Shown piece by piece: positions 42,857 to 51,226 of a stretch of DNA of 64,000 nt (its first letter is position 1; each line of letters opens with the position of its first letter). The stretch covers positions 880,001-944,000 of the forward strand of contig NC_018515.1 of the NCBI RefSeq assembly GCF_000231385.2, read 5' to 3'. The position numbers were made by a program, and so were the translations under genes. A model generated the notes under the pieces. It made no database searches and was not told the DNA's origin. It worked only from the letters and a program-made list of their open reading frames with translations. Source of the stretch: Desulfosporosinus meridiei DSM 13257. Its GTDB lineage: Bacteria; Bacillota; Desulfitobacteriia; Desulfitobacteriales; Desulfitobacteriaceae.

Positions 42857-45241
42857 GTGATAGTCAAGATTTCGGTGCGAAATTTAGTTGAGTTTGTACT
42901 AAGGCGTGGGGATCTTCAACCGGGTTCTATAGGTGCTTCCAGGGCCTTGGAGGGAATCAAAGCTCATCAGTATATCCAGAAAATCGGCGGATCCGACTAT
43001 GTACCGGAAGTGTCTCTTAGCTACTCGTATCCTAATCTCGAACATCCATCAAGTTATAAAAGTAATATCTGTGAAAGCCTCACCTTAGAGGTTAATGGTC
43101 GTGCTGACGGAATAATTATTAAGGAAACAACTTCATGTATTGATGAAATCAAAACTACGTCCTTGGACTTAGATTTAATTGATGAATCTTTTAACGATTT
43201 GTACTGGGCTCAAGCCCAGTGTTATGCATTCATGTATGCGAGCCAAGAGGGTTTAGAGGAAATGGAGACACAGCTTACCTACGTTCAGCTGGATACGAAT
43301 CAAATTAAAAGGTTTTCGCGGAAGTTTACTCTCATAGAACTCAATGAATTCTTCATTAATCTAGTTGAAGAGTACTTGGTTTGGGCATATCGACTGCAAG
43401 AGTGGATTGTAAAAAGAGACGAAAGCATTCGAACAATCCAATTTCCTTTCGGAACTTATAGGCCGGGCCAGCGAGAATTAGCTGTAGCTGTTTATCAAAC
43501 AATTAAACAAACTCAAAAACTATTTGTCCAAGCTCCTACAGGTATTGGAAAGACAATCGGCACATTATTTCCAGCCTTAAAAGCTGTGGCTGAAGGGCAT
43601 ACAAAGCAGATTTTTTATCTTACCGCAAAAACCATTACTCGAACCGTTGCTGAAAAAGCTTTGCTGGATTTAGATACCCAAGGTCTAAAGGTTAAACGTT
43701 TGACCCTAACTGCGAAAAGTAAGATTTGCTTTCTGCCAGAAGAGTCATGTTTGCCTGAAGATTGTCGGTTTGCGCGAGGATATTACGATCGTTTAAGAGT
43801 GGCGGTCGATGAAATGTTCAATGAAGATGCTTGGACGAGGCAAACTGTTGAAAATCATGCACGAAGACATTCAATCTGTCCCTTTGAATTTTCTTTGGAA
43901 TTGGCAAATTGGGCGGATGTGGTTATCTGTGATTATAACTATGTCTTTGATCCTCGGGTTTATTTGAAACATTTATTTCTAGAAGGGGGCGAGTACACCT
44001 TTCTGATAGATGAAGCCCATAACTTGGTGGATAGAGCAAGGGATATGTTCTCAGCTGAGTTGGGAAAAGAATCTTGGCTGAGCTTAAAAAGAAAGACCAA
44101 AGATGATAACAAACGGCTGACAAAAAGTCTGACCAAAGTTAACTCAGCCCTGGTTAATGAAAAAAAAGATTGTACTGAGACAACGGGAAATGGAGAGAGT
44201 GTACAAAAGGAGTCTCCAAATGGATTAATACAAGCTTTGAGGAATTTTATTAAAGAGGCTGAGTACTTTTTGAAGACAAATGATCAACCCTATTCCTGGC
44301 AAGAGCAACTCTTAGACCACTATTTCCAAGCTCTTAGCTTTACAAGAACGGCTGATAGTTATGATGAACGTTATATTACTTATAAGTATCTTACTAGAGA
44401 TGATTTTCAGATAAAATTGTTTTGTCTAGATCCTGCAATGCGTCTTATGGAAGCCTTGGGAAGAGGTAGGTCTGCAGTTCTCTTTTCCGCCACATTGAGT
44501 CCGATGGATTATTTTATGAATATTCTGGGTGGGGAGGAAACCTCCTATAAGCTCAAGTTAGCATCTCCTTTTCCAGCAGAGAACCTATGTTTGCTTGTGA
44601 ATGATCGGATTTCCACCAAGTATAAACAACGTAATTCAACCTACGATCAAGTTGCCGAAGCGATTCAGGCATTGGTACTAACCAGAATGGGTAATTATTT
44701 TGCCTTTTTTTCTTCGTATCACTATATGAAGGAAGTCTATTCAAGATTTAGGGAACTTGAACCACGGGTTGAGGTAATTTGCCAGTTTTCGGATATGGAG
44801 GAAGAAGAGCGGGAAACTTTTTTGAAAAGGTTCTCTCAAAATCCCAAGCAGACCTTAGTTGGCTTTGTTTTACTTGGAGGGATCTTTGGTGAAGGTATTG
44901 ACCTTATTGGGGACAGGCTCTCGGGAGCGATTGTAGTAGGGGTAGGGTTACCCCAAGTTTGTATGGAGCGAGAGGTAATCCGTACGTATTTCGAAGCTTC
45001 ATGTCAATTAGGTTTTGAATTTGCTTATATGTATCCTGGTATGAACAAAGTATTACAAGCAGTCGGAAGAGTAATTCGAACTGAGAAAGATCGCGGGGTA
45101 GTGTTGCTAATCGATGAACGTTTCTCAAAGACTGCTTACAAAAGGCTGTTTCCGGAGGAATGGAAAAGTATTACTTTCTGCAGAACCTGTGATAGTATTG
45201 TTTCATCTGCTGAACGTTTCTGGACAGTAAAAAATCTTTAA
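42857..45241 (+). CDS. Rad3/DinG-family Fe-S helicase with N-terminal PD-(D/E)XK nuclease-like domain
   Basis: A 794-aa DNA helicase. The first 170 residues show a RecB/Cas4-type nuclease pattern: GRADGII (Asp84), IDEIKTT (Glu97, Lys99) and YWAQAQCYA (Q-x3-Y-like). The helicase has Walker A APTGIGKT near 228 and DEAH in LIDEAHNLVDRA. Between them, four cysteines (CFLPEESCLPEDC, then HSICPF) match the XPD-type 4Fe-4S site. The C-terminal motor has LFSATLSPMDYF, GEGIDLIGDRLSGAIVVG and QAVGRVIRTEKDRG. GTG start after AGAGAGG. It probably acts in DNA repair, combining 5'-3' unwinding with cleavage. Confidence 0.88.
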   Translation: MIVKISVRNLVEFVLRRGDLQPGSIGASRALEGIKAHQYIQKIGGSDYVPEVSLSYSYPNLEHPSSYKSNICESLTLEVNGRADGIIIKETTSCIDEIKTTSLDLDLIDESFNDLYWAQAQCYAFMYASQEGLEEMETQLTYVQLDTNQIKRFSRKFTLIELNEFFINLVEEYLVWAYRLQEWIVKRDESIRTIQFPFGTYRPGQRELAVAVYQTIKQTQKLFVQAPTGIGKTIGTLFPALKAVAEGHTKQIFYLTAKTITRTVAEKALLDLDTQGLKVKRLTLTAKSKICFLPEESCLPEDCRFARGYYDRLRVAVDEMFNEDAWTRQTVENHARRHSICPFEFSLELANWADVVICDYNYVFDPRVYLKHLFLEGGEYTFLIDEAHNLVDRARDMFSAELGKESWLSLKRKTKDDNKRLTKSLTKVNSALVNEKKDCTETTGNGESVQKESPNGLIQALRNFIKEAEYFLKTNDQPYSWQEQLLDHYFQALSFTRTADSYDERYITYKYLTRDDFQIKLFCLDPAMRLMEALGRGRSAVLFSATLSPMDYFMNILGGEETSYKLKLASPFPAENLCLLVNDRISTKYKQRNSTYDQVAEAIQALVLTRMGNYFAFFSSYHYMKEVYSRFRELEPRVEVICQFSDMEEEERETFLKRFSQNPKQTLVGFVLLGGIFGEGIDLIGDRLSGAIVVGVGLPQVCMEREVIRTYFEASCQLGFEFAYMYPGMNKVLQAVGRVIRTEKDRGVVLLIDERFSKTAYKRLFPEEWKSITFCRTCDSIVSSAERFWTVKNL

Positions 45242-45263
45242 GAAAAAAGAGAGCTATGGCCCT

Positions 45264-45635
45264 CTAAACAAGACCATCTGCATCTTTTATAAACAGCATT
45301 GCTTGATCAAAAACTGTTTCATCAACAATTGTAGCTAAAAGGATGTCTCTGCCTGTTATAGGGTTATCCCCGCCATCGCTCATACCACTGGCACTAACAT
45401 CTGCTGAAGCCAAAATTCCCGAATCACGATCGCCGCTTGCACCCAGGGTTAGTGTTGCTTGACTAGATATTTGACCACTTGTCGGATTTATCAATTTATC
45501 AGAGCTTCCTAAGGGATATTTACCAAAACGATTTACTTGAATATCTTCTTTAACCCCTAAGCTTTTAATCTGATCAGCGACTCTGTTAGCATCTTCAGGA
45601 CTCTTGAAATAAGCAATTATACTTTTTTCACCCAT
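45264..45635 (-). CDS. hypothetical stress-like protein, 123 aa
   Basis: A soluble protein. The N-terminal half, SIIAYFKSPEDANRVADQIKSLG, resembles the ferredoxin-like repeat of general-stress proteins that carry an FxSxEDAxRAVdxL pattern, and the C-terminal VDETVFDQAMLFIKDAD looks like a second related helix. A Ser/Gly-rich middle (about residues 45-90) is probably flexible. The ATG at 45635 is preferred over GTG 45644, since AAGGGTG lies in front. It converges on the helicase gene. Function unknown. Confidence 0.65.
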   Translation of the reverse strand: MGEKSIIAYFKSPEDANRVADQIKSLGVKEDIQVNRFGKYPLGSSDKLINPTSGQISSQATLTLGASGDRDSGILASADVSASGMSDGGDNPITGRDILLATIVDETVFDQAMLFIKDADGLV

Positions 45636-45829
45636 TGTTGCCACACCCTTTTTTAATAATAATATTAAGCTTTACTAGACGGGCAACATTTATTCTAAGT
45701 TCTGATGTCTCTTACTAAACACCAAGAATTTCACAACCTTTATAAAGAGATTTAAGAAAGGTACTAGGCTTTAAGGTGGTTTCTATGGTTTAATATATTT
45801 TGGTTAGAAAAGTGAATAGAGGTTTTTTT

Positions 45830-46255
45830 ATGTTTATGTACTTTTTTCCTATCTTCCTAATCGTAACATCAAATGTTATTTATAATGTCTGCCAAAAATC
45901 TACACCTCAGAGTGCTAACCCTTTTTCAGCTTTACTGGTTACTTACCTAACAGCAGCCGTTTTAACCCTGATTGCATTTCCGTTTTACAAGACAGACAAA
46001 AGCTTTTACCAGTCTTTCAGCGATTTGAATTGGACTAGCTATGCCCTTGGCGCAGCAATAATGGGGCTCGAATTAGGTTATTTGCTGGCTTATAGAGTAG
46101 GGTGGAATATAAGTGTCGGATCGTTGGTAGCCAATATTATTCTTGCGATTATGCTTATTCCAATAGGGATTTTGTTTTATAAAGAGGGTTTTGCTGTTAA
46201 TCAAATTATTGGAGTAGTATTTTGCCTAGTAGGCTTAATACTTATAAACAAGTAG
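45830..46255 (+). CDS. small EamA/DMT-type membrane transporter
   Basis: A 141-aa protein with four hydrophobic helices, the size of a half DMT/EamA transporter that works as a dimer. Helices are at about residues 2-20, 30-50, 65-90 and 95-140, ending in GVVFCLVGLILINK, which is typical of EamA domains. The ATG at 45830 follows AGAGG; the TTG at 45800 has no site. Substrate unknown. mutY follows 35 bases downstream with its own GGAG site, with no evident functional link. Confidence 0.8.
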   Translation: MFMYFFPIFLIVTSNVIYNVCQKSTPQSANPFSALLVTYLTAAVLTLIAFPFYKTDKSFYQSFSDLNWTSYALGAAIMGLELGYLLAYRVGWNISVGSLVANIILAIMLIPIGILFYKEGFAVNQIIGVVFCLVGLILINK

Positions 46256-46290
46256 TGGATCTATTACTGCAACTATAGGAGCGACATAAG

Positions 46291-47490
46291 ATGAAATTAT
46301 CAACTCAATTGTTGGATTGGTACGCTACAGTAAAAAGAGATTTGCCCTGGCGAAAGACTGGGGATCCATATGCAATTTGGGTATCAGAGGTTATGCTGCA
46401 ACAAACCCAAGTAAAAACGGTTATTCCATATTATGAACGATTTTTAGATCGCTTTCCTAGCGTTGAACATTTGGGAGTGTCTAACCTTGACGATGTATTA
46501 GCAATTTGGAGTGGACTGGGATACTATTCTCGAGCGCGTCGCTTGTGGGAAGGGGCGAGGTATCTGATTCAAAACCTTGGTGGAATAGTCCCCAAAGATT
46601 ACGAGACACTTGTAAAGATTCCAGGGATCGGAGACTATACAGCAGGAGCTATTGCCAGCATCGCCTTTGGGCAAAGAGTTGCAGCTATTGATGGAAATGT
46701 TAAGAGGGTAGTGTCGCGCCTTTTAGCTTGGCCGGAACCAATAGAAACGACTCGCAGTCTGCGATACTTTAGAGAAAACTTGTTGAAATGGCAATCGGAT
46801 CAAAACCCGGGGGATTTTAACCAAGCATTAATGGAGCTGGGTGCCATGGTTTGTAAACCCACAAAACCCCACTGCGAAGATTGTCCTCTAGCACAATTTT
46901 GTGAAGGATATTTCCAGGAAGATGTTCAACATTTTCCGGTCAAAAAGCCTAAAACCCAACGTCAGGAGGTCACTCGTCTGACCTTCATTCTGCGCAAGGG
47001 AAATAAGATCTATCTTCAAAAACGCCCTTCAAAGGGGCTATTGGCTGATTTATGGGAACTTCCGGGTGTGGAATTGAGTCAAGATGATCTTCAGAACTTT
47101 ACTAACAGTCCTTCGACTATTTCAATAGATACGTACTTAAATCTTTTTCGACAGGCAATACCTGAAAGTGGGTATGAAAGGCAAGTGGAGGAAGACTTTA
47201 AGCACGGGATAGAATTTCATGGTCCAGTTTACTATACCTTCAGCCATCGTCGTTGGGAACTAATCTGGTTAATTATTGATCTTGATAAAAACTATGGAGT
47301 CGGCTGGGATGACCGAGAAGTTGAACTAACAAGATCCTCTCTTCTAAGGGAAAAACAAGGGAAATATCAGTTAGAAGCTTTGGAAACGAGGAAAAGTGAT
47401 ATGTGTAAATGGGTTTCTTCAGAGGATTTAAGATTAATTCCACTCCCTGTGGCATTTCAGTCCATTATCGAAGAGCTAGTGACCTTTTAA
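46291..47490 (+). CDS. mutY: A/G-specific adenine glycosylase
   Basis: Removes adenine mispaired with 8-oxoguanine. 399 aa. The helix-hairpin-helix and catalytic Asp are in KIPGIGDYTAGAIASIAFGQ and AIDGNVKRVVSRL. The 4Fe-4S ligands are CKPTKPHCEDCPLAQFC at about residues 190-206. The C-terminal NUDIX-like 8-oxoG recognition domain starts at about 230 (FILRKGNKIYLQKRP). An insertion of about 40 residues (QDDLQNFTN onwards) makes it longer than E. coli MutY. Complete; GGAG precedes the ATG. Confidence 0.95.
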   Translation: MKLSTQLLDWYATVKRDLPWRKTGDPYAIWVSEVMLQQTQVKTVIPYYERFLDRFPSVEHLGVSNLDDVLAIWSGLGYYSRARRLWEGARYLIQNLGGIVPKDYETLVKIPGIGDYTAGAIASIAFGQRVAAIDGNVKRVVSRLLAWPEPIETTRSLRYFRENLLKWQSDQNPGDFNQALMELGAMVCKPTKPHCEDCPLAQFCEGYFQEDVQHFPVKKPKTQRQEVTRLTFILRKGNKIYLQKRPSKGLLADLWELPGVELSQDDLQNFTNSPSTISIDTYLNLFRQAIPESGYERQVEEDFKHGIEFHGPVYYTFSHRRWELIWLIIDLDKNYGVGWDDREVELTRSSLLREKQGKYQLEALETRKSDMCKWVSSEDLRLIPLPVAFQSIIEELVTF

Positions 47491-47586
47491 CAAAGTGATG
47501 ATTAATATTGTATACATGGGGAAAAACAGTTGAATCTAAGGTAGTCTCTATGGTACTTTAAGTGTATAAACTCCATATTGATGGTG

Positions 47587-47653
47587 AAGCAAAGGCGCTT
47601 TATAGGATTTTGTACTCGATTCAAGTACAATTTTCTAAAAGTGTCTCTTTTTT
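47587..47653 (+). promoter_or_regulatory. ANTAR-type antitermination leader of glnA
   Basis: AAGC-AAAGGC-GCTT (47587-47600) repeats the A1/G4 hexaloop hairpin of the gltB leader. Its 3' arm overlaps a terminator stem (GGCGCTTTATAGGA with TTCTAAAAGTGTC, enclosing TTGTACT/AGTACAA) that ends in six T at 47648-47653. GCAAAGGCGCT is identical in the two leaders. The ANTAR protein encoded directly after glnA is the obvious partner. Confidence 0.7.
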
Positions 47654-47880
47654 ACCGTCAAGAAGATCATTAGGGTACTTGTATGATACCTGAACTCTTG
47701 GCGTCAGCCAAGGTTTTCTTGTTCTTTGTACATTGAATTACGAGGTGATGGACTAAAATCTTTTCCTAGGTATTTTTGCATAATGACCTATGAATACAAG
47801 AGGGACTTAGATGGGATATAATAAGTCTAAGCCGATATAATTAATCATAACTTTGGCTTTAGGAAAGGAGAGAATCTTAA

Positions 47881-49209
47881 TTGAATTTATCAAAAGAGGA
47901 ATGTCTCAAGTTTGTAAAAGAAAATGATGTTCGATTTATTCGACTTCAGTTCACAGATATTTATGGTCGGATGAAGAACATAGCTATCACAGATAAACAG
48001 CTTGCTAACGCTTTCCAAAATGGAGTCATGTTTGATGGCTCAGCAGTGGCCGGGTTTTCTGGAATTGAATCATCAGATATGTTCCTTTTTCCAGACCCGA
48101 GTACATTTTCGATCATTCCTTGGAGGCCACAACAAGGTAAAGTTGCCAGAATAATTTGCGATATCAAGAACCATGATGGTTCTCAGTTCGAGGGTGATCC
48201 GCGTTATATTCTTAAAAGAACCATAAAGAAAGCCCAAGATCTGGGATACACTTTTCAGGTTGGCCCGGAATGTGAGTTTTTTATGTTTTATAACGATGAT
48301 GAAGGTCAACCTACTACGATTACCCATGATTCAGCCAGTTATTGTGATTTAGCACCCATTGACTTGGGTGAAAACACTCGTCGTGAAATTTGCATTGTTT
48401 TAGAGGAAATGGGATTTGAAATTGAGACTTCCCATCATGAAACTGCTGCGGGACAACATGAAATTGATTTTAGGTACACTGATGCCCTTACTGCAGCAGA
48501 TAGCATTATGACTTTTAAAATGGTTGTTAAGATTATTGCTCAGCGTAATGGTCTCCATGCCACCTTTATGCCAAAACCACTTCCTGGTGTTAATGGTTCA
48601 GGAATGCATATTAATATGTCTTTGACTAAAGATGGCGTTAACCTTTTTAGTGGAGGTCAAACTGAATCAGATATATCCGTTTCAGCGAAGCAGTTTGCCG
48701 CCGGACTCCTAGACCATATCAAAGGGATTACTGCCATCGCTAATCCCCTCATTAACTCCTATAAACGTTTACAACCGGGTTTTGAAGCTCCAGTGCATAT
48801 TGCCTGGTCTCATATGAACAGGAGCCCATTACTGAGAGTTCCTGCCCCTAGGGGTGAAGGAACCAGGCTCGAACTCAGAAGTCCAGACCCCAGCTGCAAT
48901 CCATATTTTACTTTAGCATTGCTATTGGAAGCGGGGCTTGATGGATTAAACAGAAATTTATCCCTGCCTGATCCGGTTAATGTCAATATTTACACCCTGA
49001 CAGCTGAACAGGAAGAAAATCTAAAGCTAGAGCGCTTACCCTCAAATTTGTTATTTGCTCTTGAAGAGATGAAGAAAGATCCTCTGATTCAATCGACACT
49101 GGGTTCACATGCGTTTAATAAATATCTAGCCGCAAAGGTCTTAGAATGGGAAGACTACGATAATTCAGTTCATGCATGGGAAATTGAAAAATATCTAAAA
49201 GCCTATTAG
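47881..49209 (+). CDS. glnA: type I glutamine synthetase
   Basis: ATP-dependent synthesis of glutamine from glutamate and ammonia, a dodecamer in the cytosol. 442 aa, the short GSI-alpha length of Firmicutes, without the adenylylation insert. Motifs are FDGSAVAGFSGIESSDM (about residues 51-67), GPECEFFMF, NGSGMHINMSL with the catalytic His, and PLLRVPAPRGEGTRLELRSPD. The TTG start follows AAAGGAGAG by eight bases. The leader at 47587 controls it through antitermination, and the next gene codes for an ANTAR RNA-binding protein. Confidence 0.96.
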   Translation: MNLSKEECLKFVKENDVRFIRLQFTDIYGRMKNIAITDKQLANAFQNGVMFDGSAVAGFSGIESSDMFLFPDPSTFSIIPWRPQQGKVARIICDIKNHDGSQFEGDPRYILKRTIKKAQDLGYTFQVGPECEFFMFYNDDEGQPTTITHDSASYCDLAPIDLGENTRREICIVLEEMGFEIETSHHETAAGQHEIDFRYTDALTAADSIMTFKMVVKIIAQRNGLHATFMPKPLPGVNGSGMHINMSLTKDGVNLFSGGQTESDISVSAKQFAAGLLDHIKGITAIANPLINSYKRLQPGFEAPVHIAWSHMNRSPLLRVPAPRGEGTRLELRSPDPSCNPYFTLALLLEAGLDGLNRNLSLPDPVNVNIYTLTAEQEENLKLERLPSNLLFALEEMKKDPLIQSTLGSHAFNKYLAAKVLEWEDYDNSVHAWEIEKYLKAY

Positions 49210-49241
49210 AAATAGTTTCCCTGCATAAAGGGGTGATTGTA

Positions 49242-49814
49242 GTGAGCGCAGGGAGTGTTTTAGTTGTTTGTGGAAAAGCTGAAATGGCGAGCAGCATACA
49301 GACAATGCTCGTAAAAGAAGGCTTTTATCCGGTTAGCTGCGCTCAATCAGCCAATGAAGCGCGCAGGAATTTTTTTAGCACGGGATTTGATTTAGTCATT
49401 ATAAGCACTCCATTACCCGATGAACAGGGTACAGATTTAGTCTTTGATGCTCATGAGAAAACGTCTGCAGGTATAGTAGTCATTGCAAGGCCAGAACAGC
49501 TACTTGACATGCAATGTAGTCTTGAGAAAATAAATGCACTAATTTTGCCTAAGCCCATCAACCGATTGACACTGCTTCAAACTGCTCGGTTTGCACTCTC
49601 AGTACGAAATTCCATGACTCAGCTTATTAACGAGCGGGATAGTTTAAAGAAACGAATGGATGAACGTAAGATACTTGAGCAAGCTAAATGGCTGCTTGTA
49701 GAAAAGTTAAATATGAGCGAGCCGCAAGCTTTTCGCTTAATCCAGAAAAGGGCAATGGATTTGCGTCTTCCTCAGGCTCTGGTTGCGGAAGAGATTATTA
49801 AGAAATATGAATAG
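49242..49814 (+). CDS. ANTAR-domain RNA-binding antiterminator with degenerate receiver domain
   Basis: A 190-aa protein. Residues 1-115 form a response-regulator-like fold in which the acidic pair is missing (VLVVCGKAE) and the phosphoacceptor position is Ser55 (DLVIISTPLP), while the conserved Lys (LPKPIN) remains. A coiled-coil linker spans about 125-145. The C-terminal ANTAR domain (about 135-190: RKILEQAKWLLVEKLNMSE, then QAFRLIQKRAMDLRLPQALVAEEII) binds two-hairpin RNAs with A1/G4 hexaloops. Such hairpins lie before glnA and gltB. The GTG at 49242 has AAAGGGG eight bases upstream. Its signal is probably protein binding rather than phosphorylation. Confidence 0.88.
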   Translation: MSAGSVLVVCGKAEMASSIQTMLVKEGFYPVSCAQSANEARRNFFSTGFDLVIISTPLPDEQGTDLVFDAHEKTSAGIVVIARPEQLLDMQCSLEKINALILPKPINRLTLLQTARFALSVRNSMTQLINERDSLKKRMDERKILEQAKWLLVEKLNMSEPQAFRLIQKRAMDLRLPQALVAEEIIKKYE

Positions 49815-49820
49815 ACTGGG

Positions 49821-49854
49821 ATACCTAGTAGGATAGCTAGGTATTCTTTTTTTT
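49821..49854 (+). terminator. terminator of the glnA-ANTAR unit
   Basis: ATACCTAG (49821-49828) and CTAGGTAT (49837-49844) are followed by TCTTTTTTTT. Confidence 0.9.
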
Positions 49855-49989
49855 GTGTTAATGATAACAATGGTTATTGAACAATGGAGAAAGAAACTAG
49901 GTATAAAGGATTTCAGTTAAATCAGGAATATGATATTCTTTAGTGGAAAATAGTAAAGCATAGAGCTACGTATGGGCAGGAGATGAAAC

Positions 49990-50547
49990 ATGGAAATTGT
50001 TGTAGGAGTTACAGGAGCAACGGGAACAATTTACGCGATAAATTTATTGAAAGCTCTTCAGGAAACTGGGAAAGTGAATGTTCATCTGATAATGAGCGAT
50101 TGGGCTAAAGAAAACCTGAAAATAGAAACCGACTATTCCTTGAAGGATATGGAAAGCTTGGCTGCTGAAGTCTACGACAATAAGAACTTAGGAGCGAAAA
50201 CCTCTAGTGGATCCTTTAGGACGGATGGAATGGTTATTGTGCCTTGCAGTATGAAGACGTTAAGTTCGATAGCCAATGGTTATGATGATAATCTTATAAC
50301 TCGGACAGCGGGCGTGATGCTCAAAGAAGGCAGAAAGCTCATCTTGAGTCCAAGAGAGACACCTCTAAGCGCAATCCACATCGAAAACATGCTGAAGTTA
50401 GCCAGGACTGGGGTAAGGATTATACCTCCTATGCCTGCTTTCTATAATCATCCTCAAACCATACAAGACATAATAAATCATCATGTTATGAAGATACTGG
50501 ATCAATTTGGGATAGATTTCGAGAAGGCTAAACGCTGGCAAGGGTAA
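49990..50547 (+). CDS. ubiX: flavin prenyltransferase UbiX
   Basis: Attaches a dimethylallyl group to FMN to make the prenyl-FMN cofactor of UbiD decarboxylases. 185 aa. The FMN-binding N terminus is GVTGATGTIYAINLLKAL, with the SGSFRTDGMVIVPCSMKTLSSIANG segment (in pieces SGSFRTDGMVIVPCS and MKTLSSIANG) and the RETPLSAIHIENMLKLA helix that binds the prenyl donor. GGCAGGAG precedes the ATG. It stands alone. No ubiD homologue lies in the window, so its decarboxylase partner must be elsewhere. Confidence 0.9.
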   Translation: MEIVVGVTGATGTIYAINLLKALQETGKVNVHLIMSDWAKENLKIETDYSLKDMESLAAEVYDNKNLGAKTSSGSFRTDGMVIVPCSMKTLSSIANGYDDNLITRTAGVMLKEGRKLILSPRETPLSAIHIENMLKLARTGVRIIPPMPAFYNHPQTIQDIINHHVMKILDQFGIDFEKAKRWQG

Positions 50548-50651
50548 GAATTTTATTTTACTGGATGGAGTGTATTCCCATATTGATTAGCGGCAGCTTC
50601 CTCCTTCATAAAGTTTTTCCTTTCTTGGATCATAAAATGGAAAATAAATAC

Positions 50652-50680
50652 TTGACACGGAGCCGAGGATCGTTTAGAAT
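50652..50680 (+). promoter_or_regulatory. sigma-A promoter of the serC-serA operon
   Basis: TTGACA (50652-50657) and TAGAAT (50675-50680) are 17 bases apart. They lie just upstream of the T-box leader. Confidence 0.8.
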
Positions 50681-50694
50681 CTAAATAATTCAAA

Positions 50695-51020
50695 ACGCAA
50701 ACAACTAACACAATGAAGGGAAGTCCCCAGCTCCTAGAGTTAAGAGAACTGACGGTTGGTGCAAGTCAGTCTACAGAGTTGAAGGATTCCATCCTGGAGT
50801 GGCCAATGATGAATTGTGACGGGTTCCGCCCGATATTGCGGACATAAGTTGGCCGTTTCGGCAACATGGGTGGCAACGCGGGAATAACCTCTCGTCCCTA
50901 ATTGGGATGAGGGGTTTTGTTTATTTTTAAGCGTTTGTTTCCTGTTGTTACTAACGGCTGAAACTTGGGTGGCACCGCGGAATTCCCGCCCCAATCTTGG
51001 GGTGGGTTTTGTTTTTCTCT
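50695..51020 (+). promoter_or_regulatory. serine-type T-box leader with two T-box/terminator modules
   Basis: A Stem I region (about 50711-50800, with GGTTGGTGCAAGTC) is followed by T-box 1 TGGGTGGCAACGCGG (50867-50881) and terminator CCTCTCGTCCC/GGGATGAGGGG (50888-50914, then TTTT). T-box 2 TGGGTGGCACCGCGG (50966-50980) and terminator CCCGCCCCA/TGGGGTGGG (50985-51006, then TTTTGTTTTT) follow. The variable base is C in both, which pairs with the G discriminator of tRNA-Ser. TCC at 50788-50790 is a candidate specifier. serC lies downstream. Confidence 0.85.
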
Positions 51021-51226
51021 CACAAACCAATATTATACAAATTATTTATATATTTAAAAAGGAGGAATATTTTATAGATTAAATCTAATAAATGGTGATG
51101 AACCTCTAAGGTGCATGCACTTATAATATGCAAATGAATTTGATGAGAGGATACACCTAATCGAGATACTAGATAAGCTTTATATAGCGAAGAGTTACAG
51201 ATATAAAAAATTGAGGAGGAATTTAT

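Noticed and set aside
50740..51030. 96-aa minus-strand ORF before serC
   Set aside because: It is the complement of the doubled T-box leader; the RNA structure explains the sequence.
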